A DNA stretch of 64,000 nt from Monosporascus cannonballus (Eukaryota > Ascomycota > Sordariomycetes > Xylariales): NCBI GenBank assembly GCA_004154925.1, contig QJNS01000027.1, positions 62,001 through 126,000 of the forward strand, read 5' to 3'. Within the stretch, counting starts at the first letter, position 1, and each line of letters begins with the position of its first letter. A program made the translations under genes and the position numbers. Under the pieces are notes generated by a model. It was not told the origin of the DNA, ran no database searches, and saw only the letters and a list, made by a program, of their open reading frames with translations. Positions 56,801-64,000 of this stretch are shown here, piece by piece.

Positions 56801-58126
56801 TCTTTTATTTTTCGCAATTAAGTTTATTAGAGTTATAAGTTTATCATTTTTAAATACATATTTCGCTCAAAAACAGTGTATATTATATTCAACATTACAA
56901 TGTTAATAGTTTAGAAAATAAAATATGTTTATAAATCTTTTGATTTCTTAATAACGTAACTGTGTTTATTTCTAATATAATTATTAATATTTTCTTTTCG
57001 GAACTGTTAAAATAATGTTAAATTTTATACGAGGCGTCTATATTAAATTATATTGTATAAACGTCCTATACTTTTATTATTAAGGTCCTGAAATAATATA
57101 TTAATCCTTTCGCAATTATTAGTATAAATGAAATCATTATCTTTATATCTTCCGTCGTTTTATAAAGTTATCTTATAATTTAAAATTTGCTAACTTCGTT
57201 AAATATATATATTGTGGATTTTAAATTCAAAATAAGACAATTTCTTAAAAGAAAACAGAAGTATATATTATATTACGTGCGTAATTAATTAAAAATTACC
57301 TCAATATTTGTCTTATTGATTTTAAAAGCAAAATCCTTTTTAAATAATTGATATTTTTATGCTTTTCGATAACACGCGCAATCGTTTTAAAAAAAACTAA
57401 CGAAAAATAATTTTATTTTTATATAAATAGTTGTAGTTTTATTAAAAAGAATGGTTTTTAAAATATTCTTAAAATAGTTATAGTAATATTAAGGTAATCC
57501 GATACATATATATATGTATATATATATGTAGATGTTTTATTAAATATTTTATATATTTAATTTATTGTATTTTATTTATTGTTATTCCGGTTCGAATATA
57601 AACTTTTGTTGTTACAGTATTATAGCTTTTGTTTTGGAACTTTGCCCTTTAAATATTCATTAATAAATTAGGTTCTTTTTTATTTAGAATTCATTTGATT
57701 AATACCTTTTACGAAAGCTTTATAAAAAACTCGGAAATATTGCTTTAAGACCTTTTAAAGGTTATTAATATGTTATGTTTTAATAATTTGAAATATTGGC
57801 AGCTAATTTTTAATAGTTAATTCATCGATTATCCATCTCGGTTTTCTTTATTATCTAAAGAAATAATTATTCAGATCCTTTTAATAGAGCCTAATATTAT
57901 ACATAAACCGATAACTTATACAATCGTTATTCCGTTTTTAAAATACTCTACCGTTATTTTAAAGCTATAACCTTTTATTATTTTATAACTTCTTTATTTA
58001 TTTTTTTTGCTGATTTGGAAAATTATTTCATATATTTTCTCATATTTTCTTTAAATATTAACCTAGAATTTGATATTTGTATATTTTGTTTAATTTAGAG
58101 AATTTGGTGTATTATTTTAGTAAATT
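53817..58126. other. AT-rich spacer, RIP-like, no recognisable gene
   Basis: These 4.3 kb of very AT-rich sequence lie between elements 2 and 3, with stops in all frames. The longest open stretches are under 90 codons and of low-complexity composition (for example 55555-55800 on the - strand). The sequence does not resemble the gypsy family on either side. It may be an older, more decayed transposon that I cannot classify. Confidence 0.6.
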
Positions 58127-58493
58127 TGTTATAACCTAACGGGTTACGGCCTCGAGAAACGGTCGTAACAAGAAGATGACTAAGCCCTGTAGGTCAAGTT
58201 ACGTAATGGCTTAATAGGATCGATCGTAAAGCTCATAGAGCCAGGCTCGACGAGATCGATCGTAAAGCTTATAAAGCCAGGTTCGACGGGTTAAAAAATA
58301 AATATAAAACGTTTTTATTTTCATAATTAATATAATTTTAATTTACAATATTATATCGTTGTTTAAAGTATTTTTAATATTACGTAACGTAATATCATTA
58401 TTATATTTATTACTTAAACTTTTACGATATTCGTATTAATATAAATCCGTACGATTAAAGTTTAATACTTAATTAAATCCTTTAACCGTTACA
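58127..58493 (+). repeat. 5' LTR of element 3
   Basis: It is 367 bp long, the shortest of the family here. Its variable middle consists of two near-identical ~35-bp units (GATCGATCGTAAAGCT followed by AGCCAGG and TCGAC). Confidence 0.85.
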
Positions 58494-58559
58494 CGTTGTA
58501 AATTCTTATTTAATAATACCGTTAAATCTTGAATAATATTGATTAAAATTATGTTTATT

Positions 58560-61500
58560 ACTAAATAACCCGAAGAACTTATTTACCAAATTTTTAATTA
58601 CCCGGATATTAAAATGGAATCCGAGAAAAAAAGGAGAAGTTTCGCTTTTTTCGCGAAAAGGTTTTGGATATCTGGATGCCATAAACGAACATATTTTTTA
58701 GTTCGAAAAGGATAATAACGATGTTACGACGTCCCTTTAAGTAGCCCATAAGAAGCTTAAGGAAAAAAAAAGCTCCTGAAATTAAAATACTTTTTCGAAT
58801 AAGTTAAATTATTTGGCTGAATTTTATTAAGGAACCCAAAAAATTCCTTAAGCTTTTTAAACTAAAGTTTTTCGACAAAACCTTAATTAAGTTATAATTG
58901 TTTTTAATATAATGCCGAATATATTTTAGGTATTGTTTTGTTCGATTTATTATATTTATTATATAAATCGAATTTATAATTAAACAACTTACCGGAAATG
59001 TAATTATTTAATTTAAGCCCGTTATAAGAAAGTACGTTATTTTGTTAATCGACAAACGGAATCTGAAAATAATACTAATTTATAATAATTATAAGTAATT
59101 CGAATAAATATTAATAAAAGTTTTCGAAATAATAAACGAAAAAACAACAGCCAAAATATAAATTTAATAGTTACGATAAAAAGGATTAATATTTAATTAC
59201 GGCAATATTTTAATTTAATTGACAGCTAAATTAAATTAAGAATAAAAAGTATTAATAAGTAAATGTTTTGACGGCCTGAAAAAAATACAAAAACAATCTT
59301 TTTATATACGATTGGCCTAATTATTTATTAAATTATATCGTTATCATAATTAAGATAAACAATTAATAATATATATAAGAATTAAAAATATTAAAGGAAG
59401 AAATCATAATTACCCTTAATATAAGGCTAATATTAAGATTTTTTAACATAATAACATTTTTTACTGTATAAAACCAGAATTTATAAAATTAGAAGCTATT
59501 TATAAAAAGAATTAAAAACAAATTAAGTATTACAACTATAATAAAATAAGATATATAATATCGTAATATACAATATTTAGAAAACCCCGGTAAAATATTT
59601 AAAAATTAGTACCTAAAAGATAACCTAGAGAAAATTAGAAAAAAAAGCAAATCCATGAATATGATTTAGCTTAAACACATACCAGGTCTCTTATGGCAAT
59701 AAGTTTAATAAGGATTATTATAATAGGAAATTTGATGAAAAATGCGAAAAATCGGAAGACTGGCTTAATAAATATGGCAAGCATAATAAAAAATTATAAG
59801 AATAATTATATAAATACTAAAATTAAACAGAAAAATTGTATCTCGGAACTTCCGATCGATCTAAGAGAATATACGTTATATACTGTCAATAACGAGAATA
59901 TCCTAATTACGAAAAATAACATATTTACGAACGAATTATTCGTATATATTATAAAAGATTCGATTTTTCAAATTGTACCGGAAATAATAAAAACGATAAA
60001 TAATAATATCGATATTTTCGAACCATAGCCCCAAAAAGTATTTAACAGCTGGCCGAAATAAAAAGCTGGCCCGAAAAAAAAGTAATATCTATAAAGAAAT
60101 CCTTTTTATTATAATAAATAATATAATTACCAAACTGAAAAAGATTTAATCCAGAATATAATACAAAAATATTACCAGAAGAGTATTACGGATCTTTTTT
60201 TTCAATTGGCATTTATTATAGATTTTTATAAAAAAATGATTAAAGGAAAAATACATTAATTTACAAGAGATTCTTAAAACGACACTTATGATAACGTATA
60301 ATAAGATATAATTACAAATATAAAAAAACAATTTATTCCCTAAGGGGAAAAGTTATAACAAAATTAAAAATAACTAATAAAGCTTAAAGGAATAATACGT
60401 GAGAAATAATAATAAATATAGCAACTTAATGCATTAAACGAAAAAACATAAAAAAGTTCGATAAGTTTAAATAAAAATTAAAAAGAAATTATTTATAAAA
60501 AAGCCGCAAAATAACAAAACCTAAAGAAATTAAAAGGAATTTCCGAAAAACGTTTTAAATATAACAAAAACGTTAATAACTTTATTATATTAAATATACG
60601 AATTAAAACGTTCTGGTATATTGTAATAATAAATTATAAAGTTCTGGGTAGGGATTATACTATACCGGATATAGTTAGTAAGCTTAAATTATTATAAAAA
60701 TATGAGTTAAAACCTTATACAGTAACAAATACCGAAAATTAGGAATTCGTTTACGATAACGGGAAAATTATACGCGAAATTTATTATTTCGAAATTTTTA
60801 TTTAAGGACGATATTAAATAATCAATTTTGATATTATTTTATTTAGAAATTACGATATAATCTTAGGATTATTACGGATACGTTAGTATGAAGTTTTAAT
60901 TAATAGAAAAATTGGCCAGGTAAAATTCGTTTTATTTTTTGTTAATAAAGGAAAAAAAGGAATATTAAGATCTTAATATTCGATTAATAATAATAACGAA
61001 TATAGGCATAAGGATACGATAAAAAACTTATTACTCATAAGGATAATACATAAACGAAAAAACCGGTATCAAAAAAATAGGAAGTATCGTAATTATTATT
61101 AAAGCGAAATTAAAGTAATTAAACAACGATTTAAAATAATAACAATAATCCGAAATATTAAAAAATTTAATTAATATATTATTATAATACTATAGATATA
61201 AACAACTGTTTAAAAAGAAATTTGATACGAAATTATTAAAACATAGTAAATAAAATTATAAAATAATTTTTACAGAAGAATTTTCGACAAAGTTATACCT
61301 TATTTATAACCTTAGCAAAAATGAATTACGTACTTTTAAAAAATACCTGGAAAATCGGTTACAAAAAGGATAAATTTAATTTTAGAAATTATCAACGAAA
61401 TACCTTATGTTTTTCGTACCGAAAAAAAAAACAGAAAATTGCAATTTATGATTAATTATCGATAACTGAACGATATCATTATTACGGAATAAATATTATT

Positions 61501-63965
61501 ATTTCTAATTACGGAAATAAAAAAGCGATTTTACGAAACCAAATAATTGATAATATTCGATCATAGAAATAAATATAACTTTATTAAAATTAAAAAAGAG
61601 TACAAATAGAAAATAATTTTCAAAACGAAATACGGATTATTTATATATTTGTTTATATTAATAAGACTTATAAACGTCCCAACAATTTTCTAATAGATAA
61701 TAAACTATGTATTACGGAAATACCTTAATATTTTCGTTAAATGCTATCTCGACGATATTCTTATTTTTTTAGAAACCGAAAAAGCATACCTAAAATATGT
61801 TTATAAAGTTTTTTAAGTTTTATAAGACGTAAAGTTCTATGTTAATACGGAAAAAATATTAATTTTATAAATAAAAAGTAAAATATCTGGAATATATTAC
61901 TATCTCAAATTATATTAAGATAAACCTTTAAAATTGGTGAAATTATAAAATAATAAATGCCAATAACGGTTAAGGAGGTATAAATATTCCTTAAATTTGC
62001 CAATTATTACAGAAAATTTAGTCGAAACCTTCATAAAATAATTATATTTTCAATAAACTTTACCACAAAAAAGAATTAAAATAAATATCAAATACGAAAA
62101 AAATATTTTAAAATATTAAAGATATAATTATTAACGAACTAGTACTAATTATGTACGATTTAAATTACTTTATTAAGCTAAAAACCGATATTTCGGATTA
62201 TGCGTTAAACGTAATAATCGGATAACGAAATAATTAAAACAAATTGTACCCTATTATATTTTTTCGTATAAATTAAAAGGAACCGAATTTAATTACGGTA
62301 TGCGAGATAAAGAATTTATGGCTATTATTATGGCATTTCGAAAGTTTAGGTATTTCTTAAAGGAAAATTTGTATTAGGTTAAGATTTATACGGATTATCA
62401 AACTTTTACCCGATTTATTATGACCAGAAAATTTATAAAACGCTAATTAAAATATGTAAAAAAGTTGGCGAATTTCGATTTCGTTATTATTTATAGGAAA
62501 AGGTTAGAAAATGGCAAAGTAAGTACCTTAAGCAAATAATGAAATTTCGAAAAAAATTAGTTAAAGGTAGCTATATAATTTTTGATATTAGTATAAAAGA
62601 ATATTTACGTTTACGATAAATTGTAATAATTTGAGTAATATATTACGATATATATTAAAAGATCCAGCAATATAACGATAATCTTCCAAAAAATCAAAAC
62701 AAAAGGATAAAACATAAGTTCCAGAAACCTACCAAATGGATTTAGTACTTAAAATATAAGAATATTAATTATACGGATATCTAGGGATTTATAAAACCTT
62801 AAAACGGTTTTAACGCATATATTTTTTTAGGATAAAATTAACTCTATAATAGATTATACGGCAATACGATATTTATGCCAAAGTAAAGGTTCGACAAAAT
62901 AGGCCATACGGAAAATTACAGTTATTATTAGCCGTAAAATAACCATAATATTTAATTATATTCGATATTGTTACTAAACGTTTTATCTCAAAAAATCCAG
63001 TTACAGAAATATATTACGATAGCATTTTCGTAATCGTCGATCGATTTACGAAATTTCTTATTTTTTACTATATTACGAAAATAGAAATACCGAACAAATA
63101 ATATATATATTTTTTAAAAGGTATTTTCAATATATACGGATTACCTATAGAAATTAATTTAGATAAAGGATCGATATTTGCATTTAAATTTTGGCAAAGT
63201 TTAATAGCATAAATTAACTTGAATTATAAATTATTTAACATATTGAAACTTTAAAGGAATAAATAAATAAAAAGAATATACTAAATTTTGGAAGCTTATT
63301 CATAATATTATATTTATTACGAATAAAATAATTAGGTTAAAAAGCTATTAATCGCATAACTATTTTTAATACCAGTTATTATAAAAGTATTAAGATAATA
63401 TTTATAAATATAAATTTTGGATTTATTTTAAAAGTTTATGAAAAAATACGCGATAATAATTTAATTAACATTAAAGTAAATTTTATATTGAAATAATTAC
63501 GAAAACTATATTAAGAAATAAAAAATAAAATTAAAATTCGTATAAAATGAGATAAGTAAGTATTACAATTATAAAAAGCTAAAGGGATTAATTTTCGAAA
63601 AAGGGGAAATAGTTTTTTTCGTTACCAAAAACATTTAAACAAAAAAACCTAATATAAAGTTTTTAAGAAAATCTTAGAAAATAATTATTAATAAAAATGT
63701 CCACTAAAAGTTAAATTTTATCCAATTTTTTATGTTTCTTTATTCGACTTAGTAACAAATATAATTAAAATGCATACGGTGTAAAACAATATAAAAGTGA
63801 AAAACGAATATGTATATAAAGTGGAAAATATTTTCGATATACGAAAATAAAACGGATGTATCTAATATCTGATTAAATAGAAAAAAAAATACCCGGATTT
63901 CGAAAACACCTGGGAACTTGCTAAAAACCTTGTTGGCGTTTAGCGTTTGTTAAAAACCTTTTATT
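58560..63965 (+). pseudogene. gag-pol remnant of element 3
   Basis: It is broken throughout. A 111-codon open part (59693-60028) matches the stretch between gag and reverse transcriptase in element 1 (near 41700-41885) and ends IFEP in both. The reverse transcriptase box near 61740-61766 reads YLDDILIF. RNase H lies near 62240-62480, the integrase core near 62990-63240 and a chromodomain remnant near 63870-63965. Confidence 0.82.
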
Positions 63966-64000
63966 AATAAAACCGAGGTTAGCAGGGTTAAAAGTTCTTT

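Larger units (their letters stand above)
58127..64000 (+). mobile_element. Ty3/gypsy chromodomain LTR retrotransposon, element 3 (3' end outside window)
   Basis: It starts TGTTATAACCTAACGG like the others. The internal region follows elements 1 and 2 up to the end of the chromodomain, where the window stops, so the antisense region and the 3' LTR (about 1.1 kb by comparison) lie outside. The five bases before it are AAATT; the matching duplication cannot be seen. Confidence 0.88.

Overview
The window comes from a filamentous ascomycete (Pezizomycotina). Genes carry short GT-AG introns with fungal branch sites, the centre encodes a giant fungal-type nonribosomal peptide synthetase (NRPS), and the right-hand 26 kb is a very AT-rich block of LTR retrotransposons riddled with C-to-T and G-to-A changes, as expected of repeat-induced point mutation (RIP). 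The species cannot be told from the sequence alone.

Left region (1-9284): the 3' end of a short-chain dehydrogenase gene on the + strand; a convergent NRPS-like carboxylic acid reductase (A-T-R, 1060 aa, one intron) on the - strand; a three-exon intradiol ring-cleavage dioxygenase (326 aa) on the - strand; and intergenic stretches packed with small repeats. These include two copies of a 133-bp hAT-like MITE, a tRNA-like SINE-type repeat, a solo LTR and hairpin elements.

Central region (9285-36545, - strand): one NRPS gene of six exons and five introns, predicted at 8936 aa. Its domain order is A-T / C-A-T / C-A-T-E / C-A-T-E / C-A-T-E / C-A-T / C-A-T-CT, that is seven modules with epimerases in modules 3, 4 and 5 and a terminal condensation-like domain. 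The simplest reading is a (probably cyclic) heptapeptide with D-residues at positions 3-5 and the same residue at positions 2 and 6. Three introns sit at the same codon position in three successive C domains, so exons 3 and 4 each encode one complete repeat unit.

Right region (36546-64000): the NRPS 5' flank carries a second SINE-type repeat, three 123-bp tandem units and an inverted copy of the repeat found near 4.2-4.8 kb. Base composition then falls sharply, and three related chromodomain-type Ty3/gypsy elements follow: 40072-46942 and 47022-53816, each with a perfect 5-bp target duplication, and one from 58127 that runs off the window. All coding capacity in them is broken. AT-rich spacers without recognisable genes separate them.

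The NRPS, the A-T-R reductase, the dioxygenase and the dehydrogenase may form one secondary-metabolite locus next to a RIP-degraded heterochromatin-like block, but co-function is inferred from proximity only. No transporter or transcription-factor gene is visible in the window.
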